From NCBI GenBank assembly GCA_024695565.1, contig JAILHX010000067.1, positions 1 through 64,000 on the forward strand: a stretch of 64,000 bases of DNA, in the 5' to 3' direction. The stretch is from Saccharofermentans sp. (GTDB lineage: Bacteria; Bacillota_A; Clostridia; Saccharofermentanales; Saccharofermentanaceae). The stretch's first letter is position 1. Every line of letters starts with the position of its first letter. The notes beneath the pieces are model-generated. The model was not told the DNA's origin. It made no database searches and worked only from the letters and a program-made list of their open reading frames with translations. Shown here one piece after another: positions 43,092 through 52,917 of the stretch. A program made the position numbers and the translations under genes.

Positions 43092-44204
43092 TCAGATAAG
43101 ATCCTTAAGTTCTGTGTTCTCGTAACCCAGTGCCAGTGCAACGTTCTTATTTGTGATCTTACCGCCGTAGCAGTTAACGCCTGAAGAGATTACTTCGCTG
43201 TTCCTGCAGGCTTCTTCAAGACCTGATGCTGCGATCTGGAGACCATAACGGAGTGTTGCATTAGTAAGAGCAATAGTACTTGTTCTCGGAACTGCACCGG
43301 GCATGTTGCCTACGCAGTAATGAACGACGCCGTCCTCAACATAGATCGGATCGTCATGGGTCGTAACGTGAGAAGATTCGCCGCATCCGCCCTGGTCGAT
43401 GGCAACGTCTACAAAGACAGCGCCGTTCTTCATCTCAGGCAGATACTTCTTCTTGAAAAGCTTCGGTGTGGAACCGCCGGGGATAAGGACAGAACCGATT
43501 ACAAGGTCAGCGTTCCTGACTGCTCTCTCAACGTTTGTATCGTTGGATACAAGTGTCTGAATGTGTGAACCGAATCTGTTATCGAGTTCTTCAAGTCTCT
43601 TAAGGTTGACGTCTAAAATAGTAACGTTAGCGCCCATACCTACAGCGATCTTGCAGGCATTCATACCTACCGTACCGCCTCCCAGGATAACGACATTAGC
43701 CTTAGGTGTACCGGGAACGCCTGCCAGGAGGATGCCCTCACCGCCGAACTTCTTCTCCAAGTACTTGGCACCTTCCTGAATCGAGAGACGGCCTGCGATC
43801 TGGCTCATGGGAGCGAGGCAGGGCAACGATCCGTCCTTCTCCTGAATAGTCTCATAAGCAACAGCCTTGACCTTGCCTTTGAGCAATGCGTCTGTCTGTT
43901 CCTTATCAGCAGCAAGGTGCAGATATGTGTAGAGGATAAGACCTTCTCTAAAGAGCGGATATTCTTCCGGAAGGGGTTCCTTTACCTTGACCATCATGTC
44001 GACAAGCGCCCAGATGTCAGCTGCATTGTCGATGAGTGAAGCGCCTGCTTCAACATACTCGGTATCTGTAAAGCCAGAGCCGATACCTGCGCCCTGTTCC
44101 ATGTAAACATGATGTCCCGCAGCAATGTAAGCTCTGACGTTGTCAGGTGTAAGTCCTACACGGAACTCGTTGTTCTTGATCTCTTTTACGCATCCGATCT
44201 TCAT
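43092..44204 (-). CDS. ald: alanine dehydrogenase
   Basis: 370 residues, the standard length. KEIKNNEFRVGLTP at the N-terminus, KVKEPLPEE with the substrate Lys, YLHLAAD with the catalytic His, ILGGGTVGMNACKIA for NAD binding, and VDVAIDQGGCGE with the catalytic Asp are all present. It interconverts L-alanine and pyruvate plus ammonia. It is first in its operon with a strong promoter and an operator-like palindrome in the leader. AAAGGA supports the start. Confidence 0.96.
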   Translation of the reverse strand: MKIGCVKEIKNNEFRVGLTPDNVRAYIAAGHHVYMEQGAGIGSGFTDTEYVEAGASLIDNAADIWALVDMMVKVKEPLPEEYPLFREGLILYTYLHLAADKEQTDALLKGKVKAVAYETIQEKDGSLPCLAPMSQIAGRLSIQEGAKYLEKKFGGEGILLAGVPGTPKANVVILGGGTVGMNACKIAVGMGANVTILDVNLKRLEELDNRFGSHIQTLVSNDTNVERAVRNADLVIGSVLIPGGSTPKLFKKKYLPEMKNGAVFVDVAIDQGGCGESSHVTTHDDPIYVEDGVVHYCVGNMPGAVPRTSTIALTNATLRYGLQIAASGLEEACRNSEVISSGVNCYGGKITNKNVALALGYENTELKDLI

Positions 44205-44234
44205 AGTGTTGGTATCCTTTCGTATTCAAATTAC

Positions 44235-44247
44235 CGGCATGATGCCG
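44235..44247. promoter_or_regulatory. palindrome in the ald leader
   Basis: CGGCAT-G-ATGCCG lies between the predicted transcription start and the ald start codon; a possible operator or small hairpin. Confidence 0.35.
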
Positions 44248-44264
44248 ATTTACCCACGTAAACA

Positions 44265-44293
44265 ATTATATTTGATAAGTGCCTTGTTCTCAA
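44265..44293 (-). promoter_or_regulatory. promoter of ald
   Basis: Minus strand TTGAGA (44293-44288), exactly 17 bases, TATAAT (44270-44265). Near-consensus housekeeping promoter. Confidence 0.75.
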
Positions 44294-44311
44294 TGAAGAA
44301 TCGGAAACTTC

Positions 44312-44743
44312 TTACAGTATTTTATGCATCAGGACACAGTCAAAGCATCCGCTTCTTACTATGTGTTCATCATCCAATACATATCCGAGTTTGGTGTAAA
44401 AGCCCTGAACTTCTACTCTGCTGTCGATAACTATTTTTTTATATCCCAGTTCCCTGATCCACTGTTCAGCTTCTTCAACGGTCTTATTACCTAAATGCTG
44501 ACCGCGGTATTTAGGAAGAACAACAACCCTTCCGAGCATTACGCTGTCTTTATCAAGTTCATAGAAGCGGCATGTGGCTACCGGATAACCGTCATCAAGG
44601 AGCACGATATATTTTGTTCCGTCGCAGTCATGCTCATCAAATTCTTCCCTTAAAGAGATGTGATGCTGCCGGTTCATCCCCTCTATCCTGACCGAATATG
44701 CACCTGCGCGCTGCCACTCTTCTGTTGCTCTTAATACTTCCAT
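44312..44743 (-). CDS. GNAT-family N-acetyltransferase
   Basis: 143 residues with VVLPKYRGQHLGNKTVEEAE, the acetyl-CoA binding motif, and a C-terminal GFYTKLGYVLDDEHI. This layout resembles ElaA-like and related small GNATs. GGGG precedes the start. Its stop lies close to the ald promoter. Substrate unknown. Confidence 0.82.
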   Translation of the reverse strand: MEVLRATEEWQRAGAYSVRIEGMNRQHHISLREEFDEHDCDGTKYIVLLDDGYPVATCRFYELDKDSVMLGRVVVLPKYRGQHLGNKTVEEAEQWIRELGYKKIVIDSRVEVQGFYTKLGYVLDDEHIVRSGCFDCVLMHKIL

Positions 44744-44874
44744 ATAAACCCCATGAGTCTGAATCGATTGACACTATAATACCACTGATACTGCAAACAG
44801 TTTTTGGAGTCTGATTTTCATATCATATATGATATATTTTTCAGACTTCAAAACAGCATGCAGAATACCGTTCG

Positions 44875-45621
44875 TCACGAGAACGATTTTGAACCGTCTT
44901 CTTCGACGGTGAAGTAAACATAATAATTGTTGGTCCTGTCACCCAAACCGCCTACTGCGAGCCTGTAATCACCGGGCCTGATCTTGCCGTACGGCTCAAG
45001 ATCGTAATCCAAAGTATCGCTCTGTCCCGGTGATAATTCGTGACCAAGATCATGTACCGAGATACCACTTGAAGGAACATAGAACCAGATACCGTCTTTT
45101 AACACTTCAAGATTGTAATACTCGCCAAAGCACCAAACCTCATCGTCCCTGTTCGTGAACTCTACGGTCATGCTGCCCGTGCCTGTTACGGAAATGTCGT
45201 ATGTACCTTCTTCCTCAACAACAGGAATAAGCGTGGTGTCTTTTGTTGCTACGAAACAGACGCCGTTCTCATCACTTCCATCAATAGACACACTTAAATT
45301 GTTGCCGCTTATACTGCAGTAGAGCTTCATGTCTGTATCATTCAATGTGATAATTGAATCTTCATACTGCTTTATCTCGATCCTGCCGTAATGGATCGCG
45401 CCTTTGAAGTAGAACGTGACATTATTATCGCTGTCGATTATTATCACCGGCTGCTTGATAAGTTCAACGTCTTCGGCAAATGTGGCAGTGCCGTTTTCGA
45501 CTACGTAATCAAGCTTCCAATTCGAATCAAACGGAGCTTTGGGATCGGCGCAGGATGCCAAAGAAAAAACCATGGTAATTACGGCTATAACGATTAAAAA
45601 CTTTGAAGCTGTTCTAGTCAT
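44875..45621 (-). CDS. lipoprotein with bacterial Ig-like (Big_14-type) domain
   Basis: 248 residues with lipobox LASC near residue 24. The C-terminal part has VEFTNRDDEVWCFGEYYNLE, DGIWFYVP and KIRPGDYRLAVGGLG, the pattern of the bacterial immunoglobulin-like domain often called Big_14. The central part is beta-rich (small lipocalin-like repeats possible). It is anchored outside; role unknown. Confidence 0.72.
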   Translation of the reverse strand: MTRTASKFLIVIAVITMVFSLASCADPKAPFDSNWKLDYVVENGTATFAEDVELIKQPVIIIDSDNNVTFYFKGAIHYGRIEIKQYEDSIITLNDTDMKLYCSISGNNLSVSIDGSDENGVCFVATKDTTLIPVVEEEGTYDISVTGTGSMTVEFTNRDDEVWCFGEYYNLEVLKDGIWFYVPSSGISVHDLGHELSPGQSDTLDYDLEPYGKIRPGDYRLAVGGLGDRTNNYYVYFTVEEDGSKSFS

Positions 45622-45671
45622 GTAAATAACCCCTGTAAATCAACTTACCACTTAATTGTAATACAAAACAA

Positions 45672-45701
45672 ACCGCCTCACATCAGGTGATGTAAGGCGG
45701 T
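45672..45701 (-). terminator. intrinsic terminator of the GH43 gene
   Basis: ACCGCCT and AGGCGGT pair and the inner ACATCA/TGATGT extends the stem; TTTGTTTTG follows on the minus strand, 23 bases after the GH43 stop. Confidence 0.8.
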
Positions 45702-45723
45702 GATGAATTCGATTGGTTATTAA

Positions 45724-46704
45724 TTACTCGTGATCGTAAGGATGGATCGTCTCGATCGTGCCGTCCTCAGAGATGTTGAGCTTCGTGAACTTAACGGATC
45801 TCTTGTGTGAGCAGCCGCCGGATCTCTTGGCATCGTGATAGAACAGATACCATTCGCCGTCTATCTGAAGGATTGAGTGGTGTGTAGTCCAGCCGATAAC
45901 GGGCTCCATGATCCTTCCCTTGTATGTGAACGGACCGTCAGGTGTATCGCCTATCGAATAGCAGAGATAATGTGTTGTGCCTGTTGACCATGTGAAGCAG
46001 TACTTGTCACCGAACTTGAACATCCAGGGATCTTCGAAGTATCTTCTGTCCTCGTCTCCTGCCTTCAAGGGTTCGCCGTTCTCGTCGAGGATAGTGATCA
46101 TCTTGGGTTCTGTGACGAAAGACTTCATATCAGGAGCAAACTGTGCAAACATCGGTCCCAAAGCCTTCTCATCACCTTCAGGACGGTGCTCGTCGGGATT
46201 GAAAGAACCTGACTGCCACATCTCGAGCTGACCGCCCCAGAGACCGCCGTAGTAAACATATATCTTGCCGTCATCATCTAACAGAACACAAGGGTCGATG
46301 CTGTAGCTGCCCTGAATGTAATTGTCCTGAGGCTTAAAGGGGCCTACAGGTGAATCTGATTCGGCAACACCGATCCTGAAGATATCGTCCTTGTCCTTCG
46401 CGGGGAAAACAAGGTAATACTTGCCGTTAGTGTAGATCGCGTCAGGTGCCCAGAGCTGTCTTGATACCCACGGGATATCGTCTTCGCTGATAGCAACGCC
46501 GTTGTCGACGCAATCGCTGTCGAGATTATCCATTGAGAGGATGTGATAATCCTTCATGACGTACTGTTCGCCGTCGTCATCCTCAGGGATATCCAGATCT
46601 TCGTCGTGTGAGGGGTAGATGTAGATCTTGCCATTGAATACGTGAGCAGAAGGGTCTGCTGTGTAGATGTTGGTTACAAGATCTTTGCGTTCATTCTTTT
46701 TCAT
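45724..46704 (-). CDS. glycoside hydrolase family 43, cytoplasmic
   Basis: 326 residues from the ATG at 46704 (AAGAGG upstream; a GTG two codons earlier overlaps that site). Five-bladed propeller family with the three acidic residues visible: Asp in TADPSAHVFNGKIYIYPSHD, Asp in YSIDPCVLLDDDG, and Glu in RYFEDPWMFKFGDKY. No signal peptide, so it acts inside on imported oligosaccharides, probably arabinose- or xylose-containing. No transporter or regulator lies beside it. Confidence 0.88.
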   Translation of the reverse strand: MKKNERKDLVTNIYTADPSAHVFNGKIYIYPSHDEDLDIPEDDDGEQYVMKDYHILSMDNLDSDCVDNGVAISEDDIPWVSRQLWAPDAIYTNGKYYLVFPAKDKDDIFRIGVAESDSPVGPFKPQDNYIQGSYSIDPCVLLDDDGKIYVYYGGLWGGQLEMWQSGSFNPDEHRPEGDEKALGPMFAQFAPDMKSFVTEPKMITILDENGEPLKAGDEDRRYFEDPWMFKFGDKYCFTWSTGTTHYLCYSIGDTPDGPFTYKGRIMEPVIGWTTHHSILQIDGEWYLFYHDAKRSGGCSHKRSVKFTKLNISEDGTIETIHPYDHE

Positions 46705-46838
46705 AGGCACCTCTTAAGCACTTTATATTTTTACCCATAGAGTAGATGATAACACACATATAAGTCTTTTTCCGTAAATTATTGATTTGGAATTTTAGGG
46801 CTCCCTGTTTTGACCTGTTCAGGCTGTTCAAAATACAT

Positions 46839-46863
46839 CGGCCGGACTTTATCGGTCCGGCCG
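46839..46863 (-). terminator. GC-rich hairpin after the lipoprotein gene
   Basis: CGGCCGGAC pairs perfectly with GTCCGGCCG around a 7-base loop, followed on the minus strand by ATGTATTTTG; 60 bases after the stop at 46925. Confidence 0.5.
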
Positions 46864-46924
46864 CATAACTTGTCTGCTGTTGCTTATAATACTTACGGTT
46901 GACGCATTGTAACGTTGTTACACA

Positions 46925-47602
46925 TTAAGATGACCATGCATCGCTCGTATCGTAATCGATCTTGAGACCGATCTCGAATCCGTTGATGTATCTTTCTCCA
47001 CTCTCGTAATCATAGTTGTTATAGACCGTAAGGTGTTTTTCGATCAAGCCAGTAGCACTGATAAGAGGAGAAGAATAAACATCGCCTGACTTGAAGAAAT
47101 CTTCCTTCTCGCTTTCCTTGAACTTGAATCCCTGTGTCTCAAGATCTGTGATAACGGATTTCCTGTCCGTAAAACGGAAATCCACGCCGTTCAACTGAAC
47201 CTTAAGGCCGTCGTCATTGCCTGATTCGCTTGAATAATCGCCGACGTCATACTTGAACTGGTAAACGTTGCATTCTGCAAACTTGGCATCACTTGTAGAC
47301 TTGTTGTAAATGAAGATCTCAACATGTGAAGCTACGCCGTCCTTATAAAGGAACATACCGGACGTGATCAGGGTTCTTGCAGGCACATCAAAGTATTCAG
47401 TCATGATGGCATTCTTGTGATCGTATTCAGCTAATTCATAACCTGCACTAAGGATATCACCGACTTTGCAGTCAAGCTGGAACTCATCACCGTCGATCGA
47501 GATCTTCATCTCAGGACCTGTCAGGCTGCATCCTGTAAACACCATGGAAAGACCCATGACCAGAACGAGCAAGGCAGAAAACATTTTACTTGTCTTATTC
47601 AT
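46925..47602 (-). CDS. lipoprotein, unknown function
   Basis: 225 residues from the ATG at 47602 with GGAGGG upstream. Signal with lipobox FTGC. The mature part starts with a beta-rich segment (MKISIDGDEFQLDCKVGDIL) and repeats a similar segment later (VQLNGVDFRFTDRKSVITDL), suggesting two related subdomains of about 90 residues. No family recognised. It stands alone between terminators. Confidence 0.65.
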   Translation of the reverse strand: MNKTSKMFSALLVLVMGLSMVFTGCSLTGPEMKISIDGDEFQLDCKVGDILSAGYELAEYDHKNAIMTEYFDVPARTLITSGMFLYKDGVASHVEIFIYNKSTSDAKFAECNVYQFKYDVGDYSSESGNDDGLKVQLNGVDFRFTDRKSVITDLETQGFKFKESEKEDFFKSGDVYSSPLISATGLIEKHLTVYNNYDYESGERYINGFEIGLKIDYDTSDAWSS

Positions 47603-47688
47603 ATTCACCCTCCATATTTCAGTCATTAGCTGGGACATTTGCCCAAACAAATCAATTTTAATTGATAGAGCGCCGTTGTCAAGGAAAA

Positions 47689-47711
47689 GCCGCCTGCAAG
47701 AAGCAGACGGC
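47689..47711 (-). terminator. intrinsic terminator of the ABC operon
   Basis: GCCGCCTGC and GCAGACGGC form a 9-bp stem with one wobble and a 5-base loop; TTTTCC follows on the minus strand. Confidence 0.75.
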
Positions 47712-47743
47712 CCATTTCTTAATGTCCCTTATTACCGGTTTTA

Positions 47744-48499
47744 TTACCACCCCAGATCCATTAACCAGTTGTTAAGTCTCCTCTCCCTGTCCTTATCGGG
47801 AAGTGCAGTATCGTTCTTATACTCGCCCTTGATGTTGCCGTCTACGATGTAGAGGACTCTCGTGCATCTTGAAGCAACCTTCGAGTCGTGGGTAACCATC
47901 ATGATGGTCGTGCCTTCCTCATTAAGCTTAACAAGCTCGTCCATGACTTCGTTTGAAGATGTTCTGTTGAGAGCTCCCGTGGGCTCGTCTGCGAAAAGGA
48001 TCTTCGGCGAGTTGATCATCGACCTGCAGATGCAGGCTCTCTGAAGCTGTCCGCCTGACACTTCGTTGATGTCGTTGTCGGCAACTTCGATGATGCCGAG
48101 CTTTCTCATCAGGTCTTCGCCCTTTTTGATCTTATCTTCCCTGCTGCCGCCGTTTCTGCTCTCGAAAGCGGGAAGAAGAATGTTATCAAGGATAGTGAGG
48201 TTCTTCATCATGTACATCTGCTGGAAGATGAATCCCATCTTATCAAGGCGGGTCTCGGCAAGCTGTGCGCTGCTCATTTTCGCGATATCCTCACCATCGA
48301 AAAGAACTCTGCCGCTCGTAGCCTGATCCATTCCGGAGACCGAGTAAAGGAGCGTGGATTTACCCGAACCTGAGGGACCCATGATAGCGACCATCTCGCC
48401 CTCATCAACTTTAAGATTGATGTTCTTTAAAACGTTGTTCTGTCTTTTGTCAACGACATATGTCTTGCAAAGATCTTTTGTCTCGATTACTGTAGCCAT
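47744..48499 (-). CDS. ABC transporter ATPase, BceA/MacB type
   Basis: 251 residues. Walker A GPSGSGKST, FIFQQMYMMKNLT, signature VSGGQLQR, Walker B ILFADEPTGALN and switch MVTHDSKVA are complete. It starts 14 bases after the FtsX-type permease gene with GGAGG upstream. Together with the two-component genes behind, the set resembles peptide-antibiotic sensing and detoxification modules. Confidence 0.9.
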   Translation of the reverse strand: MATVIETKDLCKTYVVDKRQNNVLKNINLKVDEGEMVAIMGPSGSGKSTLLYSVSGMDQATSGRVLFDGEDIAKMSSAQLAETRLDKMGFIFQQMYMMKNLTILDNILLPAFESRNGGSREDKIKKGEDLMRKLGIIEVADNDINEVSGGQLQRACICRSMINSPKILFADEPTGALNRTSSNEVMDELVKLNEEGTTIMMVTHDSKVASRCTRVLYIVDGNIKGEYKNDTALPDKDRERRLNNWLMDLGW

Positions 48500-48513
48500 T
48501 TTTTATCCTCCGG

Positions 48514-50880
48514 TTATTCGATGCTTGCCGTGTCGCGGCTTACTATCTTCTTCGTATATAGCGCAGTTATGAATGCGGTTACTATAGTCACTATCAGTAC
48601 GGTTCCGGGATACATGACAAAGCACTGCAGAATATCGTAGTTATAACTGATATCTGATGCTCCCATCATGCCGAAGATCGGGCTGATGACGATCTCCGTC
48701 ATGGGGATCGACAGGACAACTGCCAGGATCATTGCGGCCAGAGCAACTATAAAGAATCTCTGTACATGCCACTTGATCACCGTGCCGTCCTTGAACCCTA
48801 CGGCCTTAGCTATCGCGATCTCGCTCTTCTCGTCCGCAATGAAAGACCTTTCCATGAGGACCGTTACGAGTATTACCACGATCAGGACGATACCCAAAAG
48901 GAGCTTTGCGACCGCATCCATAATGTAATAAACTCTCGTGCTGTCGACGCAGTATTCTGCTGCATTGAATACCTCGTCGTTTCCCGTCATGTCCTTGATC
49001 TTCTGAACTCTCTCATCGATCGTCTTCTGATCGGGATCATCAGTGAAATCAAGCTTAAACTGCATTGTCGATGTCAGATGCGAGAAGTCTGTCGGGGCAT
49101 CTTCATGGAGCAGGACTATGTCCCCAAGATTATTGAACGACTGGAAAGTTGCAGTAATTAGCATCTCCTCAGGGCCTTCACCGAAATCCATCTTTACCGT
49201 GTCACCGAGCTTTGCACCGGTATTCTCGATAAACGGTTTGGTAACAGCTATCTCGTTGCGGCCGGCAGGCGCTTTGCCTTCACTGAAAATAAACTCGGAA
49301 GCCTGGGTGTACATATCCTGCTGACAGGTATAAGAATATGTCTCTCCCTCGTATTCGATCTGATATGTATATATAAGTCCGATGCGTGCCGTGCAGGGCA
49401 TTCCGTGAGCTGCATATTCTTTCTCGAGGTCAGATAAGTATTCCTCCAGTTCCTTCTTTCCGTCAGCATGCATGAATGAAGTTTCTGTCTTTACATCCGT
49501 GATATATACGTCTGCTGGCGGTCCGAAAAGGTAAACGAGCTTATCGCTGTTCATCGTGTTTGCCGTGTTAACGATCATGAGCACAAGCAGCGTGCAGAGC
49601 GAGAATGAGACGATTACAGTTACAAATCTCTTAGGGCTTGAGAAGATATCATTCAGTGCAAGATACCATGAAGGTCTTAAAAGATTCTTCGTGATCCTTA
49701 TACCACCCTTCTTTTTGAATCTCTCGCCTGTCTGGCCGGATCTTACCGCATCGATAGGTGTAAGTTTTTTGATCTTCGCTGTGCTTAAGTATGCGAAAAG
49801 AATTACAAGAAGCGTTACCAGGACAGCACCGGTAATGTTCCAGACAAATCCCAGTTCCGTTCCAAGGACCATATCCTGAGTCATGGAATCAAGAAGCATC
49901 TTGCCGAACGGAATGCTCAGGAAGAGACCGATAAGCGAACCTGCCACGGCAATTACCGCATACTTGGTCATGTAAAGACTTCTGATCTTATTATTCCTGA
50001 TTCCTATCGCCTTCATTACACCTATCTCTCTGAAGTCCTCACCGATCGAGAAATTGATCGTGAATCTCAGCACGAGGAACGAGACGATCATGAGAACGAT
50101 ACTCAGGATCACTGCAACGAATGCAATGATGAGATTCATTATGTAAGCCATCTTGATCGTTGATACGGGCTTTGAATATCCTACGTTCTCAAGATCTGAT
50201 AAAGCGGAACCTACTGCTGCAGGATCATCAGTCGTGATATAGAAAACATCGCCCTGATAGTACTTTGAAACCAACTCATCATTCAAAAATTCCTGCATGA
50301 CATCATCTGAGACCAGGAATCTCGGATTGCCCATAAACTCGGAACCTAGGAATGCATCTTTAAGAGTGCCTGCTACCGTAAGTGTTACCTCGGTATCACC
50401 CTTTACAAATGTAAGCTTGTCGCCTGTCTCGAGACCATTTTCTCTGAAGACCTTGCCGGATACGATTACCGTTCCGGACTCTACGGTAGTGATCTCATTG
50501 TTATCCTTATCAAAGAATCTGATGCCGAGGCGGTCGATGGAATTTAACAGTCCTACATTTGTGATATCGATCTTCCTGCCGTCTTCCGTTAATACATCAC
50601 CTTCGGAAAAATAGATTGTCTTATCGCTCTCGTAGCTTACAACTTCAGGAATCGATCTGACTCTTTCCTCATAAGCTCCGGGCTCGCTTTCTCCCAAAGA
50701 TATCAGCTGATAATCTCCGATGCCGGCTTTTTCAAACATGTAATCCGTGCCGTTTATCACCGCCACGAAGTTATAGATGCCGCTCGCAAAGAACACACTT
50801 GCGATGATTACGAAGAGGAACAGGATAATGTTCATCGTCTTGTTCCTCTTCAGGTCCTTTTTCAAAATCCTTCCAAGCAT
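48514..50880 (-). CDS. FtsX-type ABC permease with two FtsX domains
   Basis: 788 residues. The N-terminal helix and an external domain (about 45-240) precede three helices; a fourth helix near 425-445, a second external domain (about 450-650) and three more helices follow, eight in all. This is a duplicated MacB/FtsX layout, not the ten-helix BceB layout. It works with the ATPase at 47744. A role in removing peptides or lipids from the membrane is inferred from the neighbouring sensor kinase and regulator. Confidence 0.85.
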   Translation of the reverse strand: MLGRILKKDLKRNKTMNIILFLFVIIASVFFASGIYNFVAVINGTDYMFEKAGIGDYQLISLGESEPGAYEERVRSIPEVVSYESDKTIYFSEGDVLTEDGRKIDITNVGLLNSIDRLGIRFFDKDNNEITTVESGTVIVSGKVFRENGLETGDKLTFVKGDTEVTLTVAGTLKDAFLGSEFMGNPRFLVSDDVMQEFLNDELVSKYYQGDVFYITTDDPAAVGSALSDLENVGYSKPVSTIKMAYIMNLIIAFVAVILSIVLMIVSFLVLRFTINFSIGEDFREIGVMKAIGIRNNKIRSLYMTKYAVIAVAGSLIGLFLSIPFGKMLLDSMTQDMVLGTELGFVWNITGAVLVTLLVILFAYLSTAKIKKLTPIDAVRSGQTGERFKKKGGIRITKNLLRPSWYLALNDIFSSPKRFVTVIVSFSLCTLLVLMIVNTANTMNSDKLVYLFGPPADVYITDVKTETSFMHADGKKELEEYLSDLEKEYAAHGMPCTARIGLIYTYQIEYEGETYSYTCQQDMYTQASEFIFSEGKAPAGRNEIAVTKPFIENTGAKLGDTVKMDFGEGPEEMLITATFQSFNNLGDIVLLHEDAPTDFSHLTSTMQFKLDFTDDPDQKTIDERVQKIKDMTGNDEVFNAAEYCVDSTRVYYIMDAVAKLLLGIVLIVVILVTVLMERSFIADEKSEIAIAKAVGFKDGTVIKWHVQRFFIVALAAMILAVVLSIPMTEIVISPIFGMMGASDISYNYDILQCFVMYPGTVLIVTIVTAFITALYTKKIVSRDTASIE

Positions 50881-50944
50881 TTCCTAATCTGATCCCTTCT
50901 TCCGGTTTATGGCAAGATGATACCAATCAAATTATTAAACAATC

Positions 50945-50983
50945 ATTAAAAACCGCAAATGCCTGAATTTATTGCGTTTGCGG
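50945..50983 (-). terminator. intrinsic terminator of the two-component operon
   Basis: CCGCAAATGC (50953) pairs with GCGTTTGCGG (50974-50983), one wobble; TTTTTAATG follows on the minus strand. It separates the kinase from the permease gene. Confidence 0.75.
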
Positions 50984-51013
50984 AATTGAAGCCTGTCAAG
51001 TGCGGGTAAATTA

Positions 51014-52228
51014 TTAAGCGAGTTTCACGACCGCAACAGCCTTAAAGCCGTCTTCTGTTGCTTCGGCATAAACGTCGCCATCCATCTTCTGCATGAGGTG
51101 CTTACATATATAAAGACCGAGACCGGAGCCCTGAATGTCTTCAGCATTCTTGCCCCTGTAGAATGAATCAAAAATGCTCTGCATATCTGTCTCATCAGGA
51201 GCTTCACCCGTGTTGGTAATGCAGATGAGCTTACAATCTTCCTCGTCTTCAAATGAGATCTTTATGGACTTTCCGTCTCCGTATTTGACCGCATTTTCCA
51301 TGAAGTTCTGCAGCACTTCGATGAGCCTGTCAGGATCGCACTTCAAAAGACAATTCATGTGCTTATCCACAGTAAAATCAGTATGCAGGACCGAGAGCTT
51401 GTCCTTGTAGTAAGCTTCGATCTTGCTCATGACATCATCAAGATAAGACTCACTCATGTTTACCTTAAGATCGATGAAATCTTCTCTTGATATCTTGCTG
51501 ATCTCGCCTGCGTAACGCTTGATCTCATCAGTGTTCTTAAGAATGCCGTTCAGAGCATCAGCTCTCTTTTCTTCCGAATCGTAGATGCCGTCCTTCAGTG
51601 CCTTGGTGTAAAGCTCAATAGCTGAGAGCGGTGTCTTGATATCGTGCGAGAGCGAGAGCACCAGAGTCTTCTTTTCCTTCTGGTATTCAAGTTCTTTTCT
51701 CTTCGAATCCTCTAAGTTCTCGCGCAGCATATCCATGCCCCACAAAAACTTTCCGAAATATCTGCTCTTTTCTTCATTGACCGGTTTTGTAAGGTTGCCC
51801 TTTGCAAGATCTATCGTCATGCTGGTCATGCTGTTGAAAGGCTTTAATACTTTCCTGTCAATGTAGATAAGCACGGTCACAGATACTATGAACATTACCG
51901 CAAGGCATATATTTACAATAACTACAGTCCTGATATCCGGGTGCGTCTCATAACCTATCCTGTATAAAGTTCCGCCGCACTCGGCTGCGATGTAATCGTA
52001 ATTAACAAGAGTACCATCGTAAGGTTCTATGACCGATATGGCTGAATAATCACTTGCCTTGATGTTATCGATGCTCTCACTCTGCATTCGCATAGCGATC
52101 TGCTTAGCTTCCACGATGCCGGTCGCATCATCCTTTTTCAGGCTCTTGATGACAAGAACATTGCTTAAGATAATAAGCAATATTTCCACTATAAGTATTG
52201 CAGCTGCTGACTTACGGAACTTACTCAA
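51014..52228 (-). CDS. sensor histidine kinase
   Basis: 404 residues: two helices (about 7-27 and 105-126) enclosing a short external sensor of about 75 residues, a HAMP-like segment, the phospho-acceptor motif LSLSHDIKTPLSAIE (about 192-206), the N-box NFMENAVKYG and G-box GSGLGLYICKHL. It overlaps the response-regulator gene by 8 bases. Probable inner-membrane sensor for the downstream transporter genes. Confidence 0.9.
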   Translation of the reverse strand: MSKFRKSAAAILIVEILLIILSNVLVIKSLKKDDATGIVEAKQIAMRMQSESIDNIKASDYSAISVIEPYDGTLVNYDYIAAECGGTLYRIGYETHPDIRTVVIVNICLAVMFIVSVTVLIYIDRKVLKPFNSMTSMTIDLAKGNLTKPVNEEKSRYFGKFLWGMDMLRENLEDSKRKELEYQKEKKTLVLSLSHDIKTPLSAIELYTKALKDGIYDSEEKRADALNGILKNTDEIKRYAGEISKISREDFIDLKVNMSESYLDDVMSKIEAYYKDKLSVLHTDFTVDKHMNCLLKCDPDRLIEVLQNFMENAVKYGDGKSIKISFEDEEDCKLICITNTGEAPDETDMQSIFDSFYRGKNAEDIQGSGLGLYICKHLMQKMDGDVYAEATEDGFKAVAVVKLA

Positions 52229-52886
52229 ATCTGTAACCTACTCCCCAGACCGTAAGGATATGCTCCGGATTTTTGGGATCCTTCTCGATCTTCTCTCTGA
52301 GCCACTTGATATGTACCGTCAGCGTCTGCATCTCAGACTCGGAATCGCTTCCCCATATAGTACTGAAGATGTATGCTTTCTTAAGCGTGACACCTTTGTT
52401 GTCTATAAGGAGCTTTAGAAGATCGAACTCCTTTGCCGTGACCTCTATTTTCGTATCATCTACATATAATGATTTAGTTACGCAATTAAGTTTCAGATTG
52501 CCTTCAGTAATCTCATCTATCGAGAATTTACGCTTGAAGATGCCCTTGATCTTTGCAAGGAGAATGTCTATGTCGTAGGGCTTCTCGATATAATCGTCAG
52601 CACCTAAGTCCAGACCTTTGAGTTTGCTCTCTTTGTCTGTTTTCGCGCTCGCGATAAGAATGTGGGTATTGGAATCTTCGCGTATCTTAGAGCATACGGT
52701 AAATCCGTCGGTCTCGCCCGGGAGCATGATGTCCAGGACTATTAGCTTGGCACCGTATTTCTCATACAGTTCGAGCGCCTTCTTACCGCTCTCTGCAAGA
52801 GATACCGTGTAGTTTTCTTTGCGTAAGAAATCACAAAGCAGAGTTCCTATCTCTACATTATCTTCAACAACGATGATGTCGGGCAT
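52221..52886 (-). CDS. OmpR-family response regulator
   Basis: 221 residues from the ATG at 52886 (GGGAG nine bases upstream); the open frame continues upstream into the promoter and is not coding there. Receiver domain with VVEDN, LIVLDIMLPGETDGF (phospho-Asp) and ASAKTDKES, then a winged helix ending in WGVGYRFE. It is the first gene of the kinase operon and likely controls the ABC genes downstream and itself. Confidence 0.92.
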   Translation of the reverse strand: MPDIIVVEDNVEIGTLLCDFLRKENYTVSLAESGKKALELYEKYGAKLIVLDIMLPGETDGFTVCSKIREDSNTHILIASAKTDKESKLKGLDLGADDYIEKPYDIDILLAKIKGIFKRKFSIDEITEGNLKLNCVTKSLYVDDTKIEVTAKEFDLLKLLIDNKGVTLKKAYIFSTIWGSDSESEMQTLTVHIKWLREKIEKDPKNPEHILTVWGVGYRFE

Positions 52887-52917
52887 TTTTGGGGTCTCCC
52901 TGATACTTGAATAACTA

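Noticed and set aside
44819..44840. ATATCATATATGATAT palindrome with T-run as terminator
   Set aside because: The T-run is on the plus strand where no gene ends; the stem is pure A/T and weak.
46900..46920. Shared regulatory element GTAAC-N3-GTTAC after the lipoprotein genes at 20264 and 46925
   Set aside because: Both are short palindromes near stop codons, but two cases of 13 bases in AT-rich DNA can arise by chance.
48514..50880. BceB-type permease assignment
   Set aside because: The protein has two external domains and eight helices in a duplicated FtsX layout rather than BceB's ten helices with one large loop.
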